From assembly GCF_900176365.1 (NCBI RefSeq), contig NZ_FWXY01000002.1, forward strand, positions 62,001 through 126,000: a stretch of 64,000 nt of DNA. The letters are read 5' to 3'. The stretch comes from Desulfocicer vacuolatum DSM 3385. Lineage in GTDB: Bacteria > Desulfobacterota > Desulfobacteria > Desulfobacterales > Desulfobacteraceae. The notes below the pieces were generated by a model. It was not told the origin of the DNA and ran no database searches. It was given only the letters and a program-made list of their open reading frames with translations. Below, piece by piece: positions 41,355 through 49,732 of this stretch. The position numbers and the translations under genes were made by a program. Within the stretch, counting starts at the first letter, position 1. The number at the start of each line of letters is the position of its first letter.

Positions 41355-41843
41355 TCAGGGCAAAAGCTCCGGGGAGTTTTTTTTGCGGTTGCTGCGCCAG
41401 GCCCACCACCCGGCCACGGTGAGGGTGGCCCAGCCCAAGGTATCAATGACGGCCATGCCGTTCACCGCTTTGCCCACGTCCTTGAAAATGACGTCCCAGA
41501 AGTGCTGTCCCCGGCCTTTGCCGTATTTATAGAGGGTGCCGTCGGCCTCCCTGGCCCACAGATAATCGTATCGGTACCCGAAATCGTGGATCAGCCCGGG
41601 GATGAGCAGCAGCCCGATGGGGGAGAGCATGCCCCACAATGGCCGGGGGATGGAGGCCCCGTCAAACAGAAATCCTTTGGGGATTACAATGCGTGGCCCG
41701 CCGTTGGGCAACGAATATTCCCAGTTTTCCATGACTTCCCACTGCCGCACCCGGGTGATCCACCGCCACAGGCGCTTTGGCGCACCACAGCCCTTGGTAT
41801 CTATGGGCCACGGCCTGAGTATCGGCATATGTTCTATTTTCAT
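41355..41843 (-). CDS. DUF1353 phage-type protein, copy 2
   Basis: A 162-residue protein, almost identical to copy 1 (differences such as KIEHMPIL, RLWRWITRVRQ and VLVLP-proximal changes). It keeps GLIHDFGYRYDYLWAREADG and the C-terminal hydrophobic stretch VIDTLGWATLTVAGWWAWRS. It has the same 26-base spacing to the lysozyme gene. The ATG directly follows the palindromic core GGGGTCAGACCCC, as in copy 1, so the core was duplicated with the gene or captured the same site. A function in lysis is inferred from pairing only. Confidence 0.75.
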   Translation of the reverse strand: MKIEHMPILRPWPIDTKGCGAPKRLWRWITRVRQWEVMENWEYSLPNGGPRIVIPKGFLFDGASIPRPLWGMLSPIGLLLIPGLIHDFGYRYDYLWAREADGTLYKYGKGRGQHFWDVIFKDVGKAVNGMAVIDTLGWATLTVAGWWAWRSNRKKNSPELLP

Positions 41844-42148
41844 GGGGTCTGACCCCGCTAAGTAGTTGTTATTAATGCGTTATGAGTTCTATAAAGGGGT
41901 GTTTTTGCGCTTAGGGTGCACTTTTTGGGGGCTAAAAGTGGGGTTTAAGGATTTTGAGCCTTGTTATGGATGCTGGTATTGGGTTTTGGCTTCTTCACTT
42001 TTTAGACAGAGGGCAGATTTGTATTTACTGCGGCTTCGCCGCCGTAAATACAAACCTGGATCAATCAAGCCTGGGGCTTGGCTTGTTGATGTTATTGGGG
42101 GTAAAATATGCTTTTTTCGTTGCCCGGAGAGTTGCCAAGATTAGACTA
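41844..42148. repeat. Composite repeat, copy D
   Basis: GGGGTCTGACCCCGCTAAGT (41845), hairpin CACTTTTTGGGGGCTAAAAGTG, the GATTTGTATTTACTGCGGCT/CCGCCGTAAATACAAACC palindrome (42017-42058), then GGGGCTTGGCTTGTTGATGT and TTATTGGGGGTAAAATATG (42070-42110). It is the most complete example, showing all modules in order. Confidence 0.75.
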
Positions 42149-42670
42149 TTATGAATATTTCGGATTATTCCCAAAAGATTTTAAAGACAAAAATAATCTT
42201 GCACTGCTGTCATTTAAGCAAGTAAATCCGTATTGTTCATAAAAACCTTTGGCATTATCGTCAATTGCATCAACAACCATGGCATAGATGGCTATCTGCT
42301 CGCTTACCGACAGCGTTCGCTTAATGGCATCTATCAGCAGCATTTTGCCGATACCGTATCCCTGAACGCTTTTGCTGACTGCAAGCCTGCCAATCAAAGC
42401 AGCGGGTATCGGATGCCTGGGCAGCTTCCGTGCCAGATTTTCTGGTAATTGGCTCAGTTCAATGGATAATGTACTCAAGCTGTAATAGCCCATCACCTCT
42501 TTGGAATTGCCAGGCTGCTCCGCAACAAAAACACGACTGATGCTGCGTTTGATATCCTGCCCTGCCTGCTTATGAATATAATTATCCAATGCGTCTACAT
42601 TACAATGAAAGCTGGCTCTGTCATGATCCGTGTTGAGCGGTGCAATAACCAGGTCCCGGAGATGTCTCAT
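42149..42670 (-). CDS. GNAT-family toxin (TacT-like acetyltransferase)
   Basis: A 173-residue acetyltransferase. The acetyl-CoA loop is VSKSVQGYGIGKMLLIDAIK (Q-x-x-G-x-G), preceded by IPAALIGRLAV and followed by the C-terminal GFYEQYGF. The N-terminus LVIAPLNTDHDRASFHCNVD matches the TacT/AtaT type. Such toxins acetylate the amino group of aminoacyl-tRNA and stop translation. It starts at 42670, overlapping the antitoxin stop by four bases in an ATGA junction, the standard arrangement. Assigned by motif and operon. Confidence 0.85.
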   Translation of the reverse strand: MRHLRDLVIAPLNTDHDRASFHCNVDALDNYIHKQAGQDIKRSISRVFVAEQPGNSKEVMGYYSLSTLSIELSQLPENLARKLPRHPIPAALIGRLAVSKSVQGYGIGKMLLIDAIKRTLSVSEQIAIYAMVVDAIDDNAKGFYEQYGFTCLNDSSARLFLSLKSFGNNPKYS

Positions 42671-42954
42671 TTGGCGATGACACGCTTATCATATTCTCCA
42701 AGAGCTGCAGTCAATTTGGAATTAAACCGCACAGGGGCGGAAAGTGCCTCAAAAAAAGACTTTGAATCCTTTGCATTTAAGGCCAGGATCTGATGATCCT
42801 GAACTGTTTTTTCTGCACATTTCAAAGCACTGGTCAAAATAAAGTTACTGACGGTCTTACCCTCAAAACCGGCAGCAAGCATTATGAGGTCCTTTGCACT
42901 GCTTTGCACACGGAGATTGATTCTCTCGGTTTTACTTTGTGACCCTGCTTCCAT
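42667..42954 (-). CDS. DUF1778 ribbon-helix-helix antitoxin (TacA-like)
   Basis: A 95-residue protein from the ATG at 42952-42954, chosen for the GGGAGG ribosome-binding site seven bases upstream (a longer frame to 43053 lacks one). The ribbon-helix-helix part is TERINLRVQSSAKDLIMLAA, with GKTVSNFILTSALKCAEKTV as second helix. The C-terminal FFEALSAPVRFNSKLTAAL is the toxin-binding segment with the conserved FxxLxxP-type motif. It neutralises the GNAT toxin and represses the operon. Upstream lies a GGGGTCTGACCC core and a 73-bp repeat palindrome. Confidence 0.87.
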   Translation of the reverse strand: MEAGSQSKTERINLRVQSSAKDLIMLAAGFEGKTVSNFILTSALKCAEKTVQDHQILALNAKDSKSFFEALSAPVRFNSKLTAALGEYDKRVIAK

Positions 42955-43053
42955 GACTCTCCCTCCCCTGTATTTTTGTTGACATCTTGCACAAATGTAC
43001 GTCATATCGGTGCCTTTGTCAACAACATGGGGTCTGACCCAGAACGGGGTCAC

Positions 43054-43126
43054 GGGGTCAGGCTTCGTTTATTAGCGTTATTGCAAAACAGCCCTCAAAT
43101 AACCACAATAAACGAAGCCTGACCCC
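43054..43126. repeat. REP-type palindrome with 20-bp arms
   Basis: GGGGTCAGGCTTCGTTTATT (43054-43073) and its exact complement (43107-43126) enclose 33 bases. The outer end touches the TAG of the tyrosine-kinase gene at 43127. A strong hairpin on both strands may serve as terminator between the capsule operon and the antitoxin operon. Confidence 0.8.
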
Positions 43127-44374
43127 CTATTTCCCGTTCCCGTAGTAGGAGGCGTAATATTTTTGATAATACTTGTAGTAATACCCGCCTTTTTTAACAT
43201 CCACGCGGTTAAGAAGGACCCCCAGGATGGGTAATTTGGCCATGCGAAATCGATCCACCACCTCTTTAACGATTTTTTTATTGGTTTTACCCGACTGAAG
43301 CACCAATACCGTGCCATCGGTGCGGGGGGCCATGAGCAGTGCATCAGAGGCAGGCAGCACAGGAGGTGTATCCACAATGATAAAATCAAAACGCTGCTTT
43401 AGAATCTCCATGAGAAATTCAGCTTTATCCGATCCCACCACTTCGGCGGGATTGGGGGGAACCTTTCCCGCCGGTAAAAGAAAAAGATTTTCCATCTCTG
43501 TTGTCTGAACAGCGCCATCAATAACTTGATTGATATACTTTAACTCCTTGCCCTGGCCAAAGAAATCCCGGTAAAGCTTTTCAAAATCAAGGGAGGGCAC
43601 CATGGATGAGGTTACATCCTGTTCAGCCATGGGGAAAAACTCAAAGGAACCTTCTAACATCAAAGATGCCACCCGCAGGGCGTCCAGGGCATTTATCCCA
43701 AGCGTTTTTTCAAGATCTGGTCTGGAGATAAATCCCATGGCATAAAAAATATCCCCCAGGCGCTGGCGGGTTTTTCTCTGATGGGCCAAAGCAATATCAG
43801 CATTTTCCTGGGAAATAACTTTCTGCCGAACCAGCTGGGAAGCCAGTTTTCGGGTGGGGGGACAGGTATTCCAAAGAAGATCGGTCACCTTGCCGTTAAT
43901 CACATAAAAGCTCACCTGCTCTTCCGGCGAAGTTATCTTTAAAATACCCGTATTTTTCTGGTACTTCATCAATTTTAATTTGTCCCCAAGGGAGTATTCA
44001 GAAAGATCGCCCCGGGGCACGTCTTTTCCCAATGCATCGGAAAGAATATCGGTGAAACCCGGTTCATATTTTTTTTCAAACACTTCGGTGAGCACCGGCT
44101 TTCTCAAGTCAGCGTCAATAAGCAAGGTGCGTTTGCCACTCTGGGCCATGGTGTAGGCCAAATTGATGGCAGTGTTGGTTTTGCCCTCGGCAGGAATGGA
44201 CGAAGTCACCAGCACGGATTTTAAATTTTTTTCCATGGCGGAAAAATAGAGGTTGGTGCGCAAATTTCGATAGGACTCTGCATACCTGGAACCCGAAGGA
44301 AAGTCAAAAAGCAGATTTTTCTTCCGAAGTGCAAGATCTGCGCTTTTTTTCTTGTTTTTACTGAAAAATTTCAT
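43127..44374 (-). CDS. Capsule/exopolysaccharide tyrosine autokinase (BY-kinase) with internal extra domain
   Basis: A 415-residue BY-kinase. Walker A SSIPAEGKTNTAINLA (about 59-74), Walker A' TLLIDADLRKP (83-93), Walker B FIIVDTPPVLPASDA (331-345), and a C-terminal tyrosine cluster GGYYYKYYQKYYASYYG for autophosphorylation. Unlike CpsD/CapB of about 230 residues, about 170 residues are inserted between A' and the LLPAGKVPPNPAEVVGS region. The insert (about 119-290) has SLGDKLKLMKYQKNTGILKI, VSFYVINGKV and RLGDIFYAMGFISRPDLEK, resembling DUF4388/MshEN-type regulatory modules. The kinase works with Wzz in polymer length control; its start overlaps the Wzz gene end. Confidence 0.82.
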   Translation of the reverse strand: MKFFSKNKKKSADLALRKKNLLFDFPSGSRYAESYRNLRTNLYFSAMEKNLKSVLVTSSIPAEGKTNTAINLAYTMAQSGKRTLLIDADLRKPVLTEVFEKKYEPGFTDILSDALGKDVPRGDLSEYSLGDKLKLMKYQKNTGILKITSPEEQVSFYVINGKVTDLLWNTCPPTRKLASQLVRQKVISQENADIALAHQRKTRQRLGDIFYAMGFISRPDLEKTLGINALDALRVASLMLEGSFEFFPMAEQDVTSSMVPSLDFEKLYRDFFGQGKELKYINQVIDGAVQTTEMENLFLLPAGKVPPNPAEVVGSDKAEFLMEILKQRFDFIIVDTPPVLPASDALLMAPRTDGTVLVLQSGKTNKKIVKEVVDRFRMAKLPILGVLLNRVDVKKGGYYYKYYQKYYASYYGNGK

Positions 44375-45945
44375 CGTCTGGCTCCATAGGTATATCCATA
44401 CCCCGAACTTTTATCGGCCTCGGGAATGACAGACAGCACCGGCAAATTGAGGTAAGCGTGAATATCTTCTTCGGTTCTCAGGGACTGGTCCAGATACTCA
44501 AAGAAAAATGCCAACCCCACTCCGCCCATGAGCCCCAGCACAATGCCAAGAAGGAAATTGCGTTTTTTATTGGGGGACACCGGAACAGGGGAGACACCGG
44601 CACTTTCCACAATGCGAATATTGGAGGTGTCGCTGGTCTTTAAAATATCTGATTCCTTTACCCGGGCCACCATCACATCATAGAGATTCTGGCTGGTGTT
44701 AACATTTCTCTGGAGAATGGTGTATTTAAGCTCCTTTCCGCTGGTATCCAGGGCATCCTGTTCAAATTCACCAATGGTTTTCTCCAACACCCCTTCCCGG
44801 GCACGGAGTACAGTGCGCTGGGATTTAAGATTGGCAAGCTCCTTGGCCAGCTCTTCGTTAAGGTGCTTTTTGCTTTTGGCAAGCTCACTTTTCAGCTGCA
44901 CCACCTTGGGGTGCTTTGATTTATACACCTTGGTAAGTTTGGAATACTCAATTTCCAGGTTATTAATCTTGTTATAAAGATTTTCAATAAAGGTATTGTT
45001 CAACAACGATCGAACCTTGGCAAGCCCCCGGGCGGAATTCAGATGACGTTCCAGCTCGGCAATCTTGGAGTCCAGCTCCATGCGGCTGTTCCGGGCCTCC
45101 AGGTATTTGGTGTTGAACTCAGAAATTTTCTGATCCACCACTTTTTGTTTGCCTTCCATGGAAAACAATTTAGACTGCTGCTTATACTCAAAAAAAGTCC
45201 GCTCATCATCCTCCAGCTTCTTTTTCAGACGATAAAGTTCATTGTTGAGCCAGTCCAGATTTTCCTTGGATGATTCCACCCGGTTGGAAAGATTGAATTT
45301 TATGTATTCCCTTGCCAGGGCATTGGCAATATCAGCAGCCATGGCCGGATCTTTATCCTTCACAGATATATCCAGCAGCCGGGTGTTTCGCACCTCTTGG
45401 ATATTAATTTTCGCCCCGACATTTTTGATCAGATCATTGCGTTTCTGGATTTGCGGATCAACCAAAGCCCTATCCGTGTTAATATCTTCATCATTGTCCT
45501 GGGAAAAGAGCAGCTTGATGTTTTCTTTGAGTTGACGGATCACATTGCCAATGGGACTGATCTCCAGATCTTCCTCGTTCACCTGGTCCAATCGCAGGGC
45601 AGTGACCACCTTTTCAATCACCGGGGTTGATTTAATCAATTTAAAATGGGTCTGAAAGGTAAGGGTTTCTGATGCATACCCTTCAAACTCCATGCGCTCC
45701 CCTGTGATGGGAGAGGTAGTTTTCTCCCTGTCAATGATCAGCTGGGCTGTGGATTTATAAATGGGGGTGGTGCGCAGGGTAAACAGCACCGTGGCAGACA
45801 GGGTCAGCACAAAACACAGAAATATTAATCCTTTGCGCTTGGTGAGGATTTCTATGTATTCCGACAGGTGGATCTCTTTTTCCTGGAACATCTCATCCGG
45901 GTGTGAGAGATCCTCAAATTGTCTCTGCTGGAAATGGTTTTCCAT
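44371..45945 (-). CDS. Polysaccharide co-polymerase / chain-length determinant (Wzz/GumC type)
   Basis: A 524-residue inner-membrane protein. The N-terminal transmembrane helix is KGLIFLCFVLTLSATVLFTL (about 34-53), and the C-terminal helix is RNFLLGIVLGLMGGVGLAFF, after a proline-rich stretch. Between them lies a long periplasmic coiled coil (about 225-400) containing ARNSRMELDSKIAELERHLN and KSKHPKVVQLKSELAKSKKH. Wzz/PCP-2a proteins set chain length and activate the tyrosine kinase, which is encoded next. It comes 48 bases after wza. The C-terminal 40 residues (YLDQSLRTEEDIHAYLNLPV) are the usual cytoplasmic interaction site. Confidence 0.88.
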   Translation of the reverse strand: MENHFQQRQFEDLSHPDEMFQEKEIHLSEYIEILTKRKGLIFLCFVLTLSATVLFTLRTTPIYKSTAQLIIDREKTTSPITGERMEFEGYASETLTFQTHFKLIKSTPVIEKVVTALRLDQVNEEDLEISPIGNVIRQLKENIKLLFSQDNDEDINTDRALVDPQIQKRNDLIKNVGAKINIQEVRNTRLLDISVKDKDPAMAADIANALAREYIKFNLSNRVESSKENLDWLNNELYRLKKKLEDDERTFFEYKQQSKLFSMEGKQKVVDQKISEFNTKYLEARNSRMELDSKIAELERHLNSARGLAKVRSLLNNTFIENLYNKINNLEIEYSKLTKVYKSKHPKVVQLKSELAKSKKHLNEELAKELANLKSQRTVLRAREGVLEKTIGEFEQDALDTSGKELKYTILQRNVNTSQNLYDVMVARVKESDILKTSDTSNIRIVESAGVSPVPVSPNKKRNFLLGIVLGLMGGVGLAFFFEYLDQSLRTEEDIHAYLNLPVLSVIPEADKSSGYGYTYGARR

Positions 45946-45993
45946 TTTATAAGGTCCTGGGTTTTAGGTTTTACTGGGGAGGTAGTGTATATG

Positions 45994-47001
45994 TTACAGC
46001 CAGGATTCAGGGATAAAAATACGATCCCCGGGTTCCAGGGGAAAATCGGAAATTTTTCCCCGCTGGACTTTTTCCAGGTTGATTTTAAATACCTTTTGTT
46101 CGTCGGAATCAGTGTTGCGGATGATGCGGGCACGGTTGGGAGCTGCATATTTACCAAAACCGCCAGCCATGATGCAGGCACCAAAAGCTGTAAGCCCTGG
46201 CTGGTAATCAAACACACCGGGGGACTTTACTTCGCCCTCCACATACACCTTGGTAAAGGTCTGATTCAATGCTTTCCCAAGGGGTATGTAAACGGTATCC
46301 CCGGACTGCAAAGCAATATTTTCCGTCATATCGCCCTGATCCAGAAGTTTCAGCAGATCCACCCGGATGGGCTCTTTTTTTACCACGGTGCTTTCAAAGG
46401 AATCTGCATCCGTGTTTGCAGCCAGAAGGTCATTAACCCCACCTCCTTTACTGCCCCGGAGAACGTAGGCAACGTTTCCCCGGTCCGAATTAACACCACC
46501 GGCTTTGGCAATGAGATCCATGATGCTGGGATTAAAATTAAGCTCGTACATACCAGGGCTTTTCACAGCGCCTGAAATAAAAAACTGCAGGCTGTGGTAC
46601 GCTTTGATCTGCACCTGCACCTGGGGATTCACAAAATAATCCCGTTGCAGGGGAATTTGAATGGCCTGCTCCAAAGCTTCCTGGGTAAGCCCTTCGGCTC
46701 TGACAGCCCCCACCAGGGGAACATTTATATCCCCAGACCCGGACACCACAAGTTCCGTGGAAATATGAACTTCACCACCGGCAAGCACTGTTACCAGGAC
46801 CACATCCTCTGCCCCCAGACGATACCCGGTGACCATGTCGGTGCCGTCGGCAGCATGCAAGGTGGCTCCGGCATGGAAAACAACCATTAAAGACATGGCC
46901 ACCACCTGGAGGAAACACAGAAAAAGGCATTTCCGGAAAAACGATTTCCGGGAAATCCATGGAAAGCCCCTGGCATCAGTTATATTTCTTTTAAGTGTCA
47001 T
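45994..47001 (-). CDS. Polysaccharide export outer-membrane protein (Wza-like)
   Basis: A 335-residue export protein from the ATG at 46999-47001. The longer open frame to 47136 is not favoured because the signal peptide (FFRKCLFLCFLQVVAMSLMV ending HAGATLHAAD) would then be internal. It lacks a lipobox cysteine, unlike E. coli Wza. It has the poly-export domain YRLGAEDVVLVTVLAGGEVH and DINVPLVGAVRAEGLTQEAL, then two SLBB domains (ISGAVKSPGMYELNFNPSIM; YVEGEVKSPGVFDYQPGLT). It forms the periplasm-spanning channel for the capsule polymer. Next gene: Wzz. Confidence 0.87.
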   Translation of the reverse strand: MTLKRNITDARGFPWISRKSFFRKCLFLCFLQVVAMSLMVVFHAGATLHAADGTDMVTGYRLGAEDVVLVTVLAGGEVHISTELVVSGSGDINVPLVGAVRAEGLTQEALEQAIQIPLQRDYFVNPQVQVQIKAYHSLQFFISGAVKSPGMYELNFNPSIMDLIAKAGGVNSDRGNVAYVLRGSKGGGVNDLLAANTDADSFESTVVKKEPIRVDLLKLLDQGDMTENIALQSGDTVYIPLGKALNQTFTKVYVEGEVKSPGVFDYQPGLTAFGACIMAGGFGKYAAPNRARIIRNTDSDEQKVFKINLEKVQRGKISDFPLEPGDRIFIPESWL

Positions 47002-47169
47002 TGGATATCCATATATAATAATTACACCCTGATTTTTTCTGCCGGAGACCGCACAAAAAAAGATACTCATCAATAATAAAACAAAAAAAGGCATGAAAAG
47101 CTGGTGAGTCGCCCATACAGGTACTTTCCATGCCAAATTAAAACCATTGTCAATTTTAATTAAGCAATA

Positions 47170-48360
47170 CTAAAACCAGTTTTTACCACCCAAATCATAC
47201 CGTACATTTATATTAAAAAGGATATAGGTATTATCATAATCCTTACCGGCCTCATTGGATTGCCGGGATTCAAACCCCGGCTCCACAGCAAGGGAGAACA
47301 CTTTGTTCACAGCGTAATTTGTGCGGCATGCCAATGCCCATTTATTGTCTTTCCTGGGGCCCTCGTCATAATCACTGAACTGATAAAATCCCTTTAAATC
47401 CATTTTCAGGCGCTCCATAAAGACATGTCCCAATGACGCGCTGAACTTGGTGGCCTTATAGTAAAAATCTCCAGAACCGGAATCATTGTAATTCTGATTT
47501 AAGGTGGCGTCAATCCAGCTTTTGGGTGTTCCATCACTGCTGGAACCGGTTTGTCCTTTTACACCAATAACCCAGGTGGGTGCGTTCAGATCATTCATAT
47601 CGGAGTGATCAAATTCCCTGGCATGGTACCCCGCCCCTGCTTTGAAAGTCAGGTATTTATACTTCTTTTTCAGATTAAACATGGCTTGGTTAGAGGTATA
47701 ATCAGAGGAACTGCCCTCATAATCCCTGTCCCAGACCTGGTAGTCTATATCCACGGCTGTACTGTGGTTTAAATTATAGGTGAGCGTAAAAGTCCCCCGA
47801 TTTTCATTGGAATCTTCACTTATCCCCTCGGAATAATCGGTCCTGAGATTTGTAAACTTAACGCCAAGGCTGAATTTATCTCCAAATTGATATAAAAGCC
47901 CGGGGGTAAACCGGTTTAAAGTGTATTTATTCCGGGTAACATCATTGTTAAATTCGTCTGAACTTGCAGGGTCTCTGGTTTTGATAAAATCATTTAAAAC
48001 GGCCATGGTGAGACGATTGCTCACTTGACTTTTAACGGCCAGGGAGGCTTTGTGGCCAACATAATCATAGTCACTGATATTGTCTTCTCCACTGTACTGG
48101 TTTACCTCTGCTGAATAATTTAAACTCAAACTGCTTTTGGCCGTTACATAACCAAGATCAATTCCCGGTCTAAAAATATAGGTACCAACACTTTTTTCGC
48201 CATTTTCTGCTTTAAAGTAATTGGAGTCATGCTGATACTCCAAATCCAGATGGGGAACTATGGTAAGGCGATCTGCATGGGAGTCCTCCAGAAATATTCC
48301 TGTCAAAGCATACAATATTATCAATAGACTACATATAGGGTTTAAGCATGAAATTTTCAT
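47170..48360 (-). CDS. Outer-membrane beta-barrel protein of the capsule locus
   Basis: A 396-residue exported protein with an N-terminal signal (LNPICSLLIILYALTGIFLE, cleaved near SHADR) and a long run of amphipathic beta-strands (FRPGIDLGYVTAKSSLSLNY, KFSLGVKFTNLRTDYSEGIS, FTLTYNLNHSTAVDIDYQVW), ending in FNINVRYDLGGKNWF with an aromatic C-terminus typical of barrels. It resembles outer-membrane proteins found next to Wza and Wzz in exopolysaccharide loci, where they help secretion or anchor the polymer. Strand count is about 16 by eye. Which polymer step it serves is unknown. Confidence 0.78.
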   Translation of the reverse strand: MKISCLNPICSLLIILYALTGIFLEDSHADRLTIVPHLDLEYQHDSNYFKAENGEKSVGTYIFRPGIDLGYVTAKSSLSLNYSAEVNQYSGEDNISDYDYVGHKASLAVKSQVSNRLTMAVLNDFIKTRDPASSDEFNNDVTRNKYTLNRFTPGLLYQFGDKFSLGVKFTNLRTDYSEGISEDSNENRGTFTLTYNLNHSTAVDIDYQVWDRDYEGSSSDYTSNQAMFNLKKKYKYLTFKAGAGYHAREFDHSDMNDLNAPTWVIGVKGQTGSSSDGTPKSWIDATLNQNYNDSGSGDFYYKATKFSASLGHVFMERLKMDLKGFYQFSDYDEGPRKDNKWALACRTNYAVNKVFSLAVEPGFESRQSNEAGKDYDNTYILFNINVRYDLGGKNWF

Positions 48361-48399
48361 GGAATCTCCAAGCTAATTTGGATGAATTCTGTAGACATA

Positions 48400-48954
48400 T
48401 TAAACGTCGCTGGCTGGCTCTGCATCATTTTGATTTTCTACATCATCGTCTCTCACGACATTTTCAATGGGGGGAAGATCTTCCCCTATGTTGTCATCAC
48501 CTGCAGCGTCATCATCTGCGCCATCATCTGCATCTGCGCCATCATCACCTGTGGCGTCATCATCCACATCATCCACATCATCGCTAACAGCCGCTGCAAT
48601 CTCATCTGCTGCTTCCGGGACCACACTGGTCACGGCAGCGACCACCTCCTCTGCTGCTTCAGGAGCTGCGGTGGTCACGGCCGAGGCTATTTCTGCGGCG
48701 GCTTCAGGAGCTGCGGTGGTCACGGCCGAGGCTATTTCTGCGGCGGCTTCAGGAGCTGCCGTTACTGCCTGGGTGGCCGCAGCAACGGGGTCCATACCCT
48801 CATCTATTGCTTTTTGGGCGGCTTCAACCGGAGTCATACCTGCTGCAATATCCGCAGCAATATCTGCAAAGACAACAGCAGGAAAAAAAACTGTAAGACT
48901 TAAACAAAAACTCAACAATAGATATAATGTTCGAAAATTTTTTAAACGGACCAT
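48400..48954 (-). CDS. Exported Ala-rich tandem-repeat protein with acidic tail
   Basis: A 184-residue protein. Residues 1-31 are a signal peptide (LYLLLSFCLSLTVFFPAVVF-ADI). Residues about 30-65 carry AADIAAGMTPVEAAQKAIDEG-type helix motifs, then four 15-residue repeats (TAAPEAAAEIASAVT, TAAPEAAAEIASAVT, TAAPEAAEEVVAAVT, SVVPEAADEIAAAV). The last third is almost all Asp, Gly and Ala (DDVDDVDDDATGDDGADADD). Two copies of the repeat are identical at DNA level over 45 bases. No family was recognised; a periplasmic or surface linker is possible. It lies between the barrel and phosphatase genes, so it probably belongs to the capsule operon. The plus-strand open frames here are shadows. Confidence 0.7.
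   Translation of the reverse strand: MVRLKNFRTLYLLLSFCLSLTVFFPAVVFADIAADIAAGMTPVEAAQKAIDEGMDPVAAATQAVTAAPEAAAEIASAVTTAAPEAAAEIASAVTTAAPEAAEEVVAAVTSVVPEAADEIAAAVSDDVDDVDDDATGDDGADADDGADDDAAGDDNIGEDLPPIENVVRDDDVENQNDAEPASDV
48658..48757. repeat. 45-bp coding tandem repeat
   Basis: The unit beginning AGGAGCTGCGGTGGTCACGG recurs at 48661 and 48706 with a period of 45 bases, and more diverged copies lie on either side. In-frame changes in copy number would only lengthen or shorten the Ala-rich helix region. Confidence 0.75.
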
Positions 48955-49009
48955 ATTTCCTCCTGAACTTAACTAAATAAGATAAAGTTCAATTTTAACC
49001 ATCACCGGC

Positions 49010-49732
49010 CTACGCCCGCAACAACTCAACCGTTTCCTCATATTGACATGTTTCAAAACGACAATGGGGTTCCCACGGTCTATTCAACAACTTTTCCAAA
49101 CGTTTCCTGGCCCGGGCTATGCCCGGCGGCCTCATATTGGCTGAATGAGCATCAGACCCCAAAAAGTGAACCATGTCCATATGGGCAAGACGCGTGGCGC
49201 TTTTCTTTACAGCCCTTCCAAAACCACCCATTAAACTACCGGCAGTGACTTGAAACAAGGCACCACAATGGTGCATTTCTTTTAACAGGTCCAAATTTTT
49301 CATAAGGACGACATTTCGCTCGGGATGGGCGATCACCGGGATCAATCCCCGGGATCGAACCAATCGAATAATCTGGCATAAATAACCTGGCATTACATGC
49401 GTGGGCAGCTCAATGAGGATATAAGCGCTGGCATTTAATGTCAGCACCCTGCCAGAATCGATATCATCCAACAACTCGGGTGTCAAACGAATTTCCTGAC
49501 CGGGCAGAATGGTAAGGGGAATTTGCTCTTCCTCTAATAGGGAGTTAAGAAACCTGCACCCATTGAGCACATCAGATTTTTGACAATTGTAGGTACCATC
49601 GCAGCAATGGGGGGTGGCCACCATAACAGAAGTACCATCAGCCACCGCCATTTTTGCCATCTTTATCGCATCCTCAACAGAGGATGCTCCATCATCTACA
49701 CAAGGCAGAATATGACTGTGAAAATCTATCAT
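49010..49732 (-). CDS. PHP-family tyrosine-protein phosphatase (CpsB/CapC/YwqE type)
   Basis: A 240-residue metal-dependent phosphatase from the ATG at 49730-49732, with AAGGAGG seven bases upstream. The longer frame to 49807 lacks support. The metal-binding motifs are DFHSHILPCVDDGASSVEDA (motif 1), VATPHCC, ILPGQEIRL, VIAHPERNVVLMKN and FLGSDAHS. It dephosphorylates the BY-kinase tyrosine cluster and so resets capsule assembly. Kinase and phosphatase are encoded in the same operon, which begins here. The wide 553-base region upstream (49733-50285) shows no gene. Confidence 0.9.
   Translation of the reverse strand: MIDFHSHILPCVDDGASSVEDAIKMAKMAVADGTSVMVATPHCCDGTYNCQKSDVLNGCRFLNSLLEEEQIPLTILPGQEIRLTPELLDDIDSGRVLTLNASAYILIELPTHVMPGYLCQIIRLVRSRGLIPVIAHPERNVVLMKNLDLLKEMHHCGALFQVTAGSLMGGFGRAVKKSATRLAHMDMVHFLGSDAHSANMRPPGIARARKRLEKLLNRPWEPHCRFETCQYEETVELLRA

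Noticed and set aside
34339-41843. Prophage
   Set aside because: Only lysozyme and DUF1353 genes are phage-like. No integrase, terminase, capsid, portal or tail gene is seen.
34200-43130. CRISPR array
   Set aside because: Repeats are numerous, but unit spacing is irregular, units are long palindromic modules, and no cas gene is present.
48467-48976. Plus-strand Ser/Ala-rich open frame of 169 codons
   Set aside because: Mirror image of the GC-rich Ala repeats of the real minus-strand gene with signal peptide.
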